Positions 25,818-36,740 of a DNA stretch of 64,000 nt are shown here, in pieces. Source of the DNA: Demequina pelophila (GTDB lineage Bacteria > Actinomycetota > Actinomycetes > Actinomycetales > Demequinaceae); NCBI RefSeq assembly GCF_000971175.1, contig NZ_BBLY01000005.1, positions 62,001-126,000 of the forward strand, in the 5' to 3' direction. Under the pieces are notes generated by a model, which saw only the letters and a program-made list of their open reading frames with translations, did no database searches and was not told where the DNA came from. Numbering within the stretch: position 1 is the stretch's first letter; each line of letters begins with the position of its first letter. Both the position numbers and the translations under genes were made by a program.

Positions 25818-27533
25818 CTAGTGAGAGTCGCGCCCGACGCCGTCGCCGCTCGAGCCCACCAGGAAGTCCATGTCGACGCCCTGATCCGCCTGCTGGACGT
25901 GGTCGACGTAGAGCTTCTCCCAGCCGCGGCTCGGGTCCGCGTACGCCGCCGCTGCGGCCTCGCTGGGCGCGCGCGCGGCGAGCTCCTCCGCCGGGACGTC
26001 GAGCGTGACGCTGCGGCCCGGGACGTCGAGCTCGATCCAGTCGCCGTCGCGCACGAGCGACAGGGGTCCGTCCGCGGCCGCCTCGGGCGCCACGTGGAGG
26101 ACCACCGTGCCGAACGCGGTGCCGCTCATGCGCCCGTCGCACACGCGCACCACGTCGCGCACGCCGGCGGCCAGGAGCTTCTTGGGCAGCGGCATGTTCG
26201 CCACCTCCGGCATGCCCGGGTACCCCTTGGGGCCGCACCCGCGCAGCACCATGACGGAGTCCGCGTCGACGTCGAGGTCCGGATCGTCGACGCGCGCGTG
26301 GAAGTCCTCGATGCTGTCGAAGACGACCGCGCGTCCGCGGTGCTGCAGCAGGTGGGGCGACGCGGCCGCGGGCTTGATCACCGCGCCCTGGGGGGCGAGG
26401 TTGCCCGAGAGGACCGCGATGCCGGCCTCGGCGATCAGCGGCTCCTCGCGGGCGCGGATGACCTCCCGGTCCCAGGTGTCCGCGTCGTCGAGGTAGGAGA
26501 CGAGCGTGCGACCGGTGACCGTGATCGCGGTCGGGTCGAGCAGGTCCCGGACCTCCTTGAGCACCGCGAGCAGCCCGCCCGCGCGGAACAGGTCGTCCAT
26601 GAGGAACCGGCCCGCCGGCTGCAGGTCCACCAGAAGGGGGACGCTGGAGCCGATGCGGTCGAAGTCGTCGAGAGTGAGCTCGACGCCCACGCGGCCTGCG
26701 AGTGCCAGGAGGTGGACCACGGCGTTGGTGGACCCGCCGATGGCCGCGAGCGCGACGATCGCGTTGTGGAACGCGGCGGGCGTGAGCACCTCGCTGGGAC
26801 GGCGCGCGGCCGCCACCATCGTGACCGCGAGCGCGCCGGCGTGGTGGGACTCCTCGAGCAGGCGGGAGTCCGGCGCGGGGGTGCCCGCGGTGCCCGGCAC
26901 GGTCATGCCGAGCGCCTCGGCGACCAGCGCCATGGTCGACGCGGTGCCCATCGTGTTGCAGTGGCCCGCGCTGCGGATCATGGAGCTCTCCGACTTCCGG
27001 AACTCCTCCTGCGTCAGGGTGCCGGCGCGCACGTCCTCCGACAGCTTCCACACATCCGTGCCGCACCCGAGCGCCTTGCCGCGGAACGTTCCCGTGAGCA
27101 TCGGCCCGCCGGGGATCACCAGCGCGGGCATGTCGACGCTCGCGGCGGCCATGAGCAGCGCGGGGATGGTCTTGTCGCACCCGCCCAGCAGCACCGCCCC
27201 GTCGATGGGGTTGGCGCGGAACATCTCCTCCGCCGCCATCGCGGCCATGTTGCGCCACAGCATCGCGGTGGGGCGCACCTGGGTCTCGCCCAGGGACACG
27301 ACCGGCAGGTCGAGCGGGATCCCGCCGGCCTCGTAGACGCCGTTCTTCACGGACTGGGAGACCGTGTTGAGGTGGGCGTTGCACGGGGTGAGGTCCGATG
27401 CGGTGTTGGCGATCGCGATCTGCGGGCGGCCCTCGAAGGCGGAGCCAGGGACGCCGCGGCGCATCCACGCACGGTGGAGGTAGGAGCCGCGGTCGTCGCC
27501 CGCGTACCAGGCGGAGGAGCGGAGAGTGGTCAT
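25818..27533 (-). CDS. IlvD/Edd-family sugar-acid dehydratase, probably L-arabinonate
   Basis: 571 residues. Fe-S ligand cysteines are at 51 (TPCNAH), 119 (GGCDKT) and 192 (GHCNTMGTAST). GGSTNAVVHLLALAGR, DGRMSGTAFGTVVLHVAPE and GPKGYPGMPEV are family blocks. The sequence looks closer to the pentonate/hexonate dehydratase branch than to IlvD of isoleucine-valine synthesis, and no other ilv gene is present. Between an aldolase and arabinosidases, the best guess is dehydration of L-arabinonate to 2-keto-3-deoxy-L-arabinonate. Xylonate or other sugar acids are not excluded. Confidence 0.85.
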   Translation of the reverse strand: MTTLRSSAWYAGDDRGSYLHRAWMRRGVPGSAFEGRPQIAIANTASDLTPCNAHLNTVSQSVKNGVYEAGGIPLDLPVVSLGETQVRPTAMLWRNMAAMAAEEMFRANPIDGAVLLGGCDKTIPALLMAAASVDMPALVIPGGPMLTGTFRGKALGCGTDVWKLSEDVRAGTLTQEEFRKSESSMIRSAGHCNTMGTASTMALVAEALGMTVPGTAGTPAPDSRLLEESHHAGALAVTMVAAARRPSEVLTPAAFHNAIVALAAIGGSTNAVVHLLALAGRVGVELTLDDFDRIGSSVPLLVDLQPAGRFLMDDLFRAGGLLAVLKEVRDLLDPTAITVTGRTLVSYLDDADTWDREVIRAREEPLIAEAGIAVLSGNLAPQGAVIKPAAASPHLLQHRGRAVVFDSIEDFHARVDDPDLDVDADSVMVLRGCGPKGYPGMPEVANMPLPKKLLAAGVRDVVRVCDGRMSGTAFGTVVLHVAPEAAADGPLSLVRDGDWIELDVPGRSVTLDVPAEELAARAPSEAAAAAYADPSRGWEKLYVDHVQQADQGVDMDFLVGSSGDGVGRDSH

Positions 27534-27605
27534 GGGTCGGTCCTGTTCTGCTCGGCGTCGCGGACGGCGGTGGCTCGCGGCGGTGACTGATGGGGAGGTG
27601 CGGCG

Positions 27606-28403
27606 CTAGCGCCGGACCTCGTCGGCGAGGATGGTCCGGATGCGGTCCACCTCACGCTCGAGGATGGAGACGGGGGTGCGGTACTTGAGTGCCGCGATGG
27701 AGACGGCGCCCTCGACGCCCAGCTCCGGGGGCAGCGGCGCGGGCACCGCGATGCAGTTGATCCCGATCTCGCTCTCCTCCTCCTCGAGCGCGTAGCCGCG
27801 CTCGCGGGTGAGGGAGAGCTCGTCGGCGAAGGCGTAGGGGTCGACGATCGAATGGGGCGTGCGCGCCGCGAGCTGGTGCTCGCGGGCGAAGCGCTGCGCG
27901 GCCGCATCGTCCTCCAGCCGCTGCGACAGCAGCAGCTTGCCGATCGCGGTGCAATGCGCCGGGTTGCGCCCGCCGATGGTGGAGGTGAGCCGCACGGCGC
28001 CGGCGGAGGGCTCGACCTTGGCGCGGTAGACCACCTCGACGCCGTCGAGCACGCCGTAATGCGCGGTCTCGCCGAACGTGTCGGCGAGGGCGCGTAGCGC
28101 GGGCTGCACGCGGGCCTGCTCGGGCCGCGCGTCGTGATTCGCGAACGCGAGACGCAGGAACTCGTCGCCCAGGATGTAGTGGCCGGCGGACTCCTTGGCG
28201 GCGAGTCGGGCCCGCACCAGTGAGGCCAGCGCCCGATGCACCGTGGACTTGGGGCTCGCCACGGCGGCCGAGAGCTCGTCGAGCGTGGCGCCCTCGGGCC
28301 GCCCCGCGAGCGCGATCAGCACCGCAAGCACCCGGTCGGAGCCGACGAGCCTCTTCTCGCCCGCGTCCGCCTCGCCCGTCGTCACGTCAATCGTGTCCGT
28401 CAT
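27606..28403 (-). CDS. IclR-family transcriptional regulator
   Basis: 265 residues: winged-helix domain (about 20-85, SDRVLAVLIALAGRPEGATLDELSAAVASPKSTVHRALASL) and an effector domain (about 100-260) with NPAHCTAIGKLLLS and GINCIAVPAPLPPELGVEGAVSIA. It lies between the aldolase and dehydratase genes and is co-oriented, so it probably senses a sugar-acid intermediate and controls the cassette. Candidate sites are the GGAA/TTCC dyad before the aldolase gene and the ATTCCAC/GTGGAAT palindrome at 25801. Confidence 0.92.
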   Translation of the reverse strand: MTDTIDVTTGEADAGEKRLVGSDRVLAVLIALAGRPEGATLDELSAAVASPKSTVHRALASLVRARLAAKESAGHYILGDEFLRLAFANHDARPEQARVQPALRALADTFGETAHYGVLDGVEVVYRAKVEPSAGAVRLTSTIGGRNPAHCTAIGKLLLSQRLEDDAAAQRFAREHQLAARTPHSIVDPYAFADELSLTRERGYALEEEESEIGINCIAVPAPLPPELGVEGAVSIAALKYRTPVSILEREVDRIRTILADEVRR

Positions 28404-28428
28404 GTCAGTCCCCTTGCGTGGTGTTGGG

Positions 28429-29253
28429 TCAGTACGCGCGCACCGGCGCGCTCACGCCTCGCGGCGTGTCGCTCAGCTCCGCGGCTACGGCGTCGAGCGC
28501 GCCGCGCAGCACGGCCGCATCGTGGCACGCGCTGAGCATGGTCGCGCCGCGGCCCGCCCAGTCGCGGGCCATCTCGACGTCGGAGCAGTAGAGGCCGGCC
28601 ACCTTGCCGCGGGCGGTGGCGAGGTCCACGAGCCCCTGGATGAGCTCGGCCACCTCGTCGGAGTCGCGGTAGGTGGCGCGGCCGTAGCCGCAGTCGAGCG
28701 CCAGGTCGTTCGGGCCGATGAACACGCCGTCGACGCCGTCCAGGTCGAGGATCTCCTGGGCGTTCGCCACGCCGTCCGCGGTCTCGATCATGACCAGGCA
28801 GAGCGCCTCACGGTTCTGCTGCTCGACGGGCGGCACCGGCTCGTTGCGAATGGGCCCCCACATGGGCCCCCAGCTCCGGCCGCCCTCGGGCGGGAAGCGG
28901 AAGGCCGCGGCCGCGGCCTCGGCCTCGGCGACTGCGTTGACCATCGGGACGATCACGGCGGCGGCGCCGGTGTCCAGCGCACGCATGATCGACACCGCGT
29001 CGTTCCACGGGACCCGCACCACCGGCGCCCGGCCCGCCGCGCGCATCGCCTGCACGATCGCGGGCAGCTCCGAGAAGGTCGCGAGTCCGTGCTGCAGGTC
29101 CACGCACACGAAGCCCAGCGCGCTCGACGCGAGCAGCTCCGCCACCGCGGGATCGGCCAGCCCGCTCCACACTCCGAAGGTGGGCGCGGCGGTCACGCCC
29201 CCGGCGCGGAGGGCCTCCGCGTGGGCGCCCGCCACTGTCATCGAGGCTTCCAT
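28429..29253 (-). CDS. HpcH/HpaI-family class II aldolase (2-keto-3-deoxy acid)
   Basis: 274 residues. Catalytic His55 lies in CVDLQHGLATF, and the metal ligands are Glu157 (MIETADG) and Asp183 (IGPNDLALDCG). Members cleave 2-keto-3-deoxy acids to pyruvate plus an aldehyde. Next to a pentonate dehydratase, the likely substrate is 2-keto-3-deoxy-L-arabinonate, giving pyruvate and glycolaldehyde. The ATG at 29253 follows AGGAGAGCTG; a second ATG at 29241 is weaker. It is the first gene of the nine-gene minus-strand cassette. Confidence 0.88.
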   Translation of the reverse strand: MEASMTVAGAHAEALRAGGVTAAPTFGVWSGLADPAVAELLASSALGFVCVDLQHGLATFSELPAIVQAMRAAGRAPVVRVPWNDAVSIMRALDTGAAAVIVPMVNAVAEAEAAAAAFRFPPEGGRSWGPMWGPIRNEPVPPVEQQNREALCLVMIETADGVANAQEILDLDGVDGVFIGPNDLALDCGYGRATYRDSDEVAELIQGLVDLATARGKVAGLYCSDVEMARDWAGRGATMLSACHDAAVLRGALDAVAAELSDTPRGVSAPVRAY

Positions 29254-29318
29254 CAGCTCTCCTGTTCCCCAGGATGCGTCCTCGTCGACGCATCGGCTAC
29301 TGAGAACAGGCTACAACA

Positions 29319-29345
29319 GAAATGGAAAGGCATTCCGCGAAATGG
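29319..29345 (-). promoter_or_regulatory. Candidate operator upstream of the aldolase-iclR genes
   Basis: GGAA-AGGCA-TTCC (29324-29336) is flanked by two direct copies of GAAATGG (29319-29325, 29339-29345). The site lies 66-92 nt before the aldolase ATG in an AT-richer patch. GGAA/TTCC dyads are typical of IclR-family operators. Promoter boxes are not clear enough to assign. Confidence 0.4.
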
Positions 29346-29432
29346 CAGTGTTTTGGGCGTGAGGTGGCTCACAACCACCCAAACCGCCCACAAACGGCCG
29401 AGCGCTTCCGGAAATCCTCCCACACGAGCGGA

Positions 29433-29468
29433 ACGGGCCCGGCTCCCCTGGTGGGGAGCCGGGCCCGT
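29433..29468 (-). terminator. Terminator hairpin of secA
   Basis: ACGGGCCCGGCTCCCC (29433-29448), loop TGGT, GGGGAGCCGGGCCCGT (29453-29468): a perfect 16-bp stem just past the secA stop (29483). No T-tract is present. It also insulates secA from the carbohydrate cassette. Confidence 0.8.
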
Positions 29469-29482
29469 CGGGACGCCCGAGG

Positions 29483-32320
<2,838 letters not shown>

Positions 32321-32365
32321 AGCGTGCTCCTCGAGTGCCTGGAATACCCCGACCATCGTAGGCGC

Positions 32366-33256
32366 TCACACACGGGACACCGACTCGTCTCGCTGTGGGC
32401 GCAACAGCACCACGGCGGCGGCCAGCGCGGCGGCTCCGGCGAGCGCCCACCGTCCGAGGCTCTCCCCCAGGAGCGCGACGCCGAGCACCGCCGCGACGAG
32501 CGGCTCGAGCAGCGACACCACGGTGGCCACGAACGGCGGCACGGTGGCGAGCCCGTCGAGGTAGGCGACGTACGCGAGCGCGGTCGCGCCCACGCCGAGC
32601 CCGAGCGCCGCGGCCCACCCGTCGACCCCGGCCGGCATGCCCCACCCGCCCACGAGCGCGACCGGCGCCAGCATCACGCCGCCCGCGGCGAAGGCCAGGG
32701 CGGTGAGGCGGGTGGATCCCAGCCCCGCGACGGGCGCGCGGTTGACCACCGTCACCCCCGCGAACACCGCTCCCGTGGCGAGGGCGACGGCCACCCCGGC
32801 CGGAGCATCGTCCCCCGTCCCGAGCGACGTGCCCAGGAGCACCGCGAGCCCGCCCAGGGCGAGCGCCAGGGCGACGAGGGCCCGCCGCGCGGGCCGCACC
32901 CGGAGCCGGGCCCCGTCCCACAGCGCCACCCACACCGGCGCGGAGCCGATGGTGACGAGCGTCGCGAGCCCGACGCCCGCGAGCGCGATGCCGGAGAAGT
33001 AGCCCACCTCGAAGATCCCGACGAGGGCGCCCGTGGCGACGATGCGCCGGGCCTGGGGCGCGGTCAGCGCGCCCAGGCGCAGGTCGCCGCGCGCGGCCAG
33101 GTAGGCGACGAGCGCGACGCCGGCGATGAGCATGCGCCACATCGCGACCGAGGCGGGCGGGACGTCGCTCGTGCGGGCGAGCACGGCGCCGAGGACGCCC
33201 CCGGTCCCCCACAGCACGGCGGCGAGGACGACGGAGACGAAGTGGCGGGGCCGCAC
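32366..33256 (-). CDS. EamA/DMT-family transporter
   Basis: 296 residues with ten predicted membrane helices in two EamA repeats (about 5-135 and 150-285). The second repeat ends SLLEPLVAAVLGVALLGESLG, the family signature. Drug/metabolite exporters of this class move amino acids or small metabolites; the substrate is unknown. The GTG start is preceded at 6 nt by TACAGT, so a leaderless mRNA is likely. A GCATCGTCCCC motif copy lies inside the gene at 32805-32815. Confidence 0.88.
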   Translation of the reverse strand: MRPRHFVSVVLAAVLWGTGGVLGAVLARTSDVPPASVAMWRMLIAGVALVAYLAARGDLRLGALTAPQARRIVATGALVGIFEVGYFSGIALAGVGLATLVTIGSAPVWVALWDGARLRVRPARRALVALALALGGLAVLLGTSLGTGDDAPAGVAVALATGAVFAGVTVVNRAPVAGLGSTRLTALAFAAGGVMLAPVALVGGWGMPAGVDGWAAALGLGVGATALAYVAYLDGLATVPPFVATVVSLLEPLVAAVLGVALLGESLGRWALAGAAALAAAVVLLRPQRDESVSRV

Positions 33257-33262
33257 CCCGGC

Positions 33263-33268
33263 ACTGTA
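33263..33268 (-). promoter_or_regulatory. TACAGT -10 box of the EamA gene (leaderless)
   Basis: Minus-strand TACAGT, 6 nt (GCCGGG) before GTG 33256. No ribosome-binding site fits. Confidence 0.45.
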
Positions 33269-33296
33269 GCCAGGGCGGGCCCCGCCGCGACAGGGG

Positions 33297-33977
33297 TCAG
33301 GCGCGCTGGAGCGCGGCCTCCTCGGCGGACGCGGCGTCCGCGCCCGGCTCCGCGTGGTCGAGGTGGATCACGCCGTACGTCCACCCGCGGCGCCGGTACA
33401 CTGCGGACGCGAGACCGGACTCGGCGTCGTGGAACAGGAAGAAGTCGTGGCCCACGAGCTCCATCTGGTCGATCGCCTCGCCGACGGTCATGGGCGCGGC
33501 GGCGTGGGTCTTGGAGCGGATGACGATGGGCGTGCCGTCCACGGGGATCTCGCGGTGCGCGTCGTCGGGCGCTCCCTCCCAGGCCTCGACGCTGCCGGGG
33601 CCGTCGGCGGGCTCCTTGGCGGGCTCGGGCAGCACGGGCTCGGGCGCGATCGCGGCGAGCGACGGCTTGTTCTGGTGGCGGTGCGCCTTGCGCTCGTGGA
33701 GCTTGCGCAGCTGCTCGATCAGCTTGTTCATCGCGCCCTCGAGGGCGACGTGGCGGTCCTCGGCGGAGGCCTCGGCGCGGACGACGCGGCGGCCGCGGAT
33801 GGTGATCTCGACCCGCTCCCGGTCCCCCGCCTGCCTGGGGTTGCGCTCATGGACCACGTGGACGTCGGCGCGCGTCGCGCGCGGGGCGAGCGCCTCGACC
33901 TTCTCCATCTTCTCGAAGATCTTCTGACGGGTCTCCTCGGAGACCTTGGTGTGGCGTCCCACGATGGCGATGTCCAT
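33297..33977 (-). CDS. hpf: Long-form ribosome hibernation promoting factor
   Basis: 226 residues. The N-terminal S30AE domain (1-105, MDIAIVGRHTKVSEETRQKI... VEITIRGRRVVRAEA) binds the 30S decoding region. A linker (about 125-160) leads to the C-terminal dimerisation domain (GTPIVIRSKTHAAAPMTVGEAIDQMELVGHDFFLFHDAESGLASAVYRRRGWTYGVI, about 160-215). Long HPF forms 100S dimers in stationary phase. The ATG follows GAAGGAGC. The order comF-hpf-secA is conserved in actinobacteria. Confidence 0.95.
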   Translation of the reverse strand: MDIAIVGRHTKVSEETRQKIFEKMEKVEALAPRATRADVHVVHERNPRQAGDRERVEITIRGRRVVRAEASAEDRHVALEGAMNKLIEQLRKLHERKAHRHQNKPSLAAIAPEPVLPEPAKEPADGPGSVEAWEGAPDDAHREIPVDGTPIVIRSKTHAAAPMTVGEAIDQMELVGHDFFLFHDAESGLASAVYRRRGWTYGVIHLDHAEPGADAASAEEAALQRA

Positions 33978-34110
33978 GACGAATGCTCCTTCACTTTCGC
34001 GGTGGCCCGACGCGGGCCAGGGCAAGGGGGATACGGGCGCCTTTCGCGCCTCGGGCATCACCTCCTGTACCGGGAAGGTGTCCGACGATCGTCGTCCTGA
34101 ATAACTCACC

Positions 34111-34827
34111 TTAGCGCGGCGCAGACCCCTCCGTGTACCCGGGCGCGGAGGCGAGGACGAGGGCCGCGACGGGGGTCAGCCCGACCCCCGTCAGGGCGCG
34201 CGCGGAGCGCGCCAGGGTGGCCCCCGTGGTGATCACATCGTCGACCAGGAGCGCCGGCCGCGGGGCCGCGAGCGGGAGTCGCGCGGGCCGCGCGCGCGGC
34301 GTCCCGGACCTCCACCGGGCGCGGTCCCCCGCACCCCGTGACCCGTGGCCGCCCGCCGCCGCGATGAGCGCCCGCTCCGGGTCCGCCGCCACCCCCGCCT
34401 CCCGCAGCCCGGCGGCCGCGGCCCGCGCCAGCATGCCGGGCAGGTCCGCGCCGCGGCGCCGGGTGTGGGCCGCGCGGGCGGGGCACGGCACGACCGCGAT
34501 CGACGCCGCGGGCCCGTCCCTCGCGCACGCCGCGAGCACCGGGGCGAGCGTCCCGCACGCGCGCGCCACCGCGGCGCACATCCCCGCGTCCAGGTCGCGC
34601 CGGTCCCGGTCCTTCCATGCCGCGACCGTGCCGTGGACGCGGCCGTCGAGCTCCGCGCAGGACCAGACGGGCAGCCACGCGTCCCCGTCGAGGCGCGGGG
34701 CGCCGGACTCGCACCGCAGCGGCTCCTCCCACCACGGCGCCCTGCACTCCTCGCACCACGGCTCGTCCGGGCGCCCGCAGCCCGCGCACTCGACGGGGAC
34801 GAGGACGCGGGCCAGGTCGCGGAGCAT
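34111..34827 (-). CDS. ComF-family phosphoribosyltransferase-like protein
   Basis: 238 residues. The N-terminal zinc-finger-like CAGCGRPDEPWCEEC (about 15-30) and the PRPP-binding motif LLVDDVITTGATLARSA near the C-terminus are diagnostic for ComF. The middle contains CPARAAHTRRRGADLPGMLA, where family members have a conserved basic loop. A role in DNA uptake is known elsewhere; in actinobacteria the role is unclear. The ATG has no ribosome-binding site, and CATGCT sits 6 nt before it. Confidence 0.83.
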   Translation of the reverse strand: MLRDLARVLVPVECAGCGRPDEPWCEECRAPWWEEPLRCESGAPRLDGDAWLPVWSCAELDGRVHGTVAAWKDRDRRDLDAGMCAAVARACGTLAPVLAACARDGPAASIAVVPCPARAAHTRRRGADLPGMLARAAAAGLREAGVAADPERALIAAAGGHGSRGAGDRARWRSGTPRARPARLPLAAPRPALLVDDVITTGATLARSARALTGVGLTPVAALVLASAPGYTEGSAPR

Positions 34828-34857
34828 GGGTCCAGCATGGCGACGGAACGGGACCGG

Positions 34858-35015
34858 GGACGATGCGCGGGCCGGGTTCCCTGGACCGCGCCCCGGGCGC
34901 GGGGCCTGGGGACATCGGCCGGGTGGAGGCGCCGGGCCGGCGCGCGGGCCGGCGGGCGTGCCGGCGGGCGGGCCGGCGGGCGTGCCGGGTGGCGAGGCCG
35001 ACCCGGGCGAGCGCG
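34858..35015. repeat. Intergenic GC-rich repeats between comF and lpqB
   Basis: The 188-nt gap (34828-35015) contains a GGGGACGATGC motif copy (34856-34866) and a hairpin CCGCGCC-CCG-GGCGCGG (34886-34902) that could end the lpqB transcript. It also has three tandem 12-bp units GCCGGCGGGCGT (34948-34983, one with a change) followed by GCCGGG. No coding capacity is credible. Confidence 0.6.
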
Positions 35016-36740
35016 TCAGCCCGCGTAGGCGAGGTCGTCGATGCCGGACGCGATGCCGGACCAGCCGGTGCCCGCCCGCTCGCGCACCGAGCCGTCCGCG
35101 GAGACCAGGGTGATCGACCGGTCGCCGTGACGGGCGGCGAGGCTCACCGCGTCCGGAACCGCGGCATCGTCGATGGTGCGGCCGCCCACGGTCACGAGCC
35201 ACAGCGGGGTGGCATCCTCGCCGTTGGCGACGCCCAGCAGCGCGACCGTGGAGTCGTCGACCCAGCTCGCGTCGACCACCGCGCCCAGGTTCGCGCCGAT
35301 CACCAGCGGCTCCCCGACGCTCACCGGAGTGCCGTCCGCGGTGCGCACGATCTCCGCGACCTCGACCACGGTCTGCGCGCCGGACTGCGACACCACCAGC
35401 AGCCGTGCCGCGTCGCGCGACGGCACGAGCGCGGGCCGAGTGCGGCCCGCGAGCCAGCGGGCGTCGAGCACCACGCTCTCGCCGTCGGGGTCGATCGCGA
35501 GCACCTCGGACGGGCCGTCGCTCTCCGCGGTCCACAGCCAGCCCTCGCGGTCGAAGCTGGGCGGGGTCAGCGACTCGCCCTGGGCCAGCACCCGGGTCTC
35601 GAGCACGCCCTCGGGCGCGGGCGCGGTGGGGTCGTGCGCGACCAGCGAGTCCACCCCGCCCGCGAGCGCGTCGGACTCGACGATGGTCCGCCCGTCGACG
35701 CGGAACGCCACCCGGTTGGCGTCGTACGAGACGGCCAGCGCATCGGCCCCGTCCGGCAGGCCGCCCGCATCGTCCGGCGTCACCCACAGGTCCGCGCCGT
35801 CCCACAGGCCCAGCCGGCCGCCCGCGAACGCGGCGGCGATCGACTCTGGCACCGGCTGGCGCGCGAGCGTGAGGTCGCCGGCGTCGACGGGCAGGCCGCC
35901 CGAGGTCACGTCGACCTCGCGGATGCCCGCGAGCGCCGTGAGGGTGAGGGTGAGCTGCTCGGCCGCGAGCGCGCGGTCCTCCGGGGTGGCGATGGCCTGC
36001 GACGCGAGGACCACGCGCGCCACGCCGTCGGTGACCACCACCGAATCGAGCGCGAGCGTCGCGCCGGGGGCGAATCCCGTGGCGACCGCGTTGGCCAGCC
36101 ACGGCGAGGGGCCCGCGATGAGTTCCTGGGTCGCGTACGTCGCGACGTTGCTCGAGGGCAGCCAGCGCAGCTCCGGGACGGCGGTGGCGCGGTCGACGGT
36201 CGCGAAGACGAGCGAGACGGGCACGAAGACCCGGTTGAAGGTCGCCTCCGCGAGCAGCGTGCCGTCCGCGAGGCCGTCGATGCGCCACTGGCCGGCCTCG
36301 TTCTGGACCACGTCGAAGCGCAGCTGGGTCTGCGACCCGGAGTCGGCCTCGGTCAGGCGTCCCGCGCCATCGACGGTGGCCGCGACGGGCACCGTGTAGG
36401 TGACGGTGCCGGCGGACTCGTCGACGTCCGGGGTGAGGGCGCCGGAGTCGAAGACCGTCACCTGGCCGGTGGGATCCCACTCCGCGCTGGCCTCCTCGGT
36501 GAGGTACTGGCGCGCGACCGTGAAGTCGGAGGCGAAGCCCGCGGCGACGGCCCGGATGAAGCCGTCAACGATGCCCGTGATCGTGTCGCCCTTGCGCGGG
36601 CCCTCCGCGAAGGGCACGAACGGCTCGGCACCCTCGATCTCGACGCCGCCCTCCGTCACGGGGCCCTCGGTGGGGATGGCGGCGCACGCGCCGAGCGCGA
36701 GCGCCACGAGCGCGGCCAGGGCCGCCAGTCGCGTCCTCAT
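35016..36740 (-). CDS. lpqB: Lipoprotein LpqB, MtrAB accessory
   Basis: 574 residues. The lipobox LGAC has Cys19, followed by a GerMN domain (about 190-310) and a C-terminal beta-propeller-like region. ACAAIPTEGPVTEGG and RKGDTITGIVDGFIRAVAAG are LpqB landmarks. It is a membrane-anchored lipoprotein that modulates MtrB. Its ATG overlaps the mtrB stop (ATGA), completing the mtrA-mtrB-lpqB operon. Confidence 0.95.
   Translation of the reverse strand: MRTRLAALAALVALALGACAAIPTEGPVTEGGVEIEGAEPFVPFAEGPRKGDTITGIVDGFIRAVAAGFASDFTVARQYLTEEASAEWDPTGQVTVFDSGALTPDVDESAGTVTYTVPVAATVDGAGRLTEADSGSQTQLRFDVVQNEAGQWRIDGLADGTLLAEATFNRVFVPVSLVFATVDRATAVPELRWLPSSNVATYATQELIAGPSPWLANAVATGFAPGATLALDSVVVTDGVARVVLASQAIATPEDRALAAEQLTLTLTALAGIREVDVTSGGLPVDAGDLTLARQPVPESIAAAFAGGRLGLWDGADLWVTPDDAGGLPDGADALAVSYDANRVAFRVDGRTIVESDALAGGVDSLVAHDPTAPAPEGVLETRVLAQGESLTPPSFDREGWLWTAESDGPSEVLAIDPDGESVVLDARWLAGRTRPALVPSRDAARLLVVSQSGAQTVVEVAEIVRTADGTPVSVGEPLVIGANLGAVVDASWVDDSTVALLGVANGEDATPLWLVTVGGRTIDDAAVPDAVSLAARHGDRSITLVSADGSVRERAGTGWSGIASGIDDLAYAG

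Noticed and set aside
25818..27533. IlvD of branched-chain amino acid synthesis
   Set aside because: No ilv neighbours. The context is a sugar cassette, and the sequence resembles the sugar-acid dehydratase branch.
32321..32356. Upstream ATG start of secA at 32356
   Set aside because: The added residues do not match SecA N-termini, while GTG 32320 has GAGGAG at ideal spacing.
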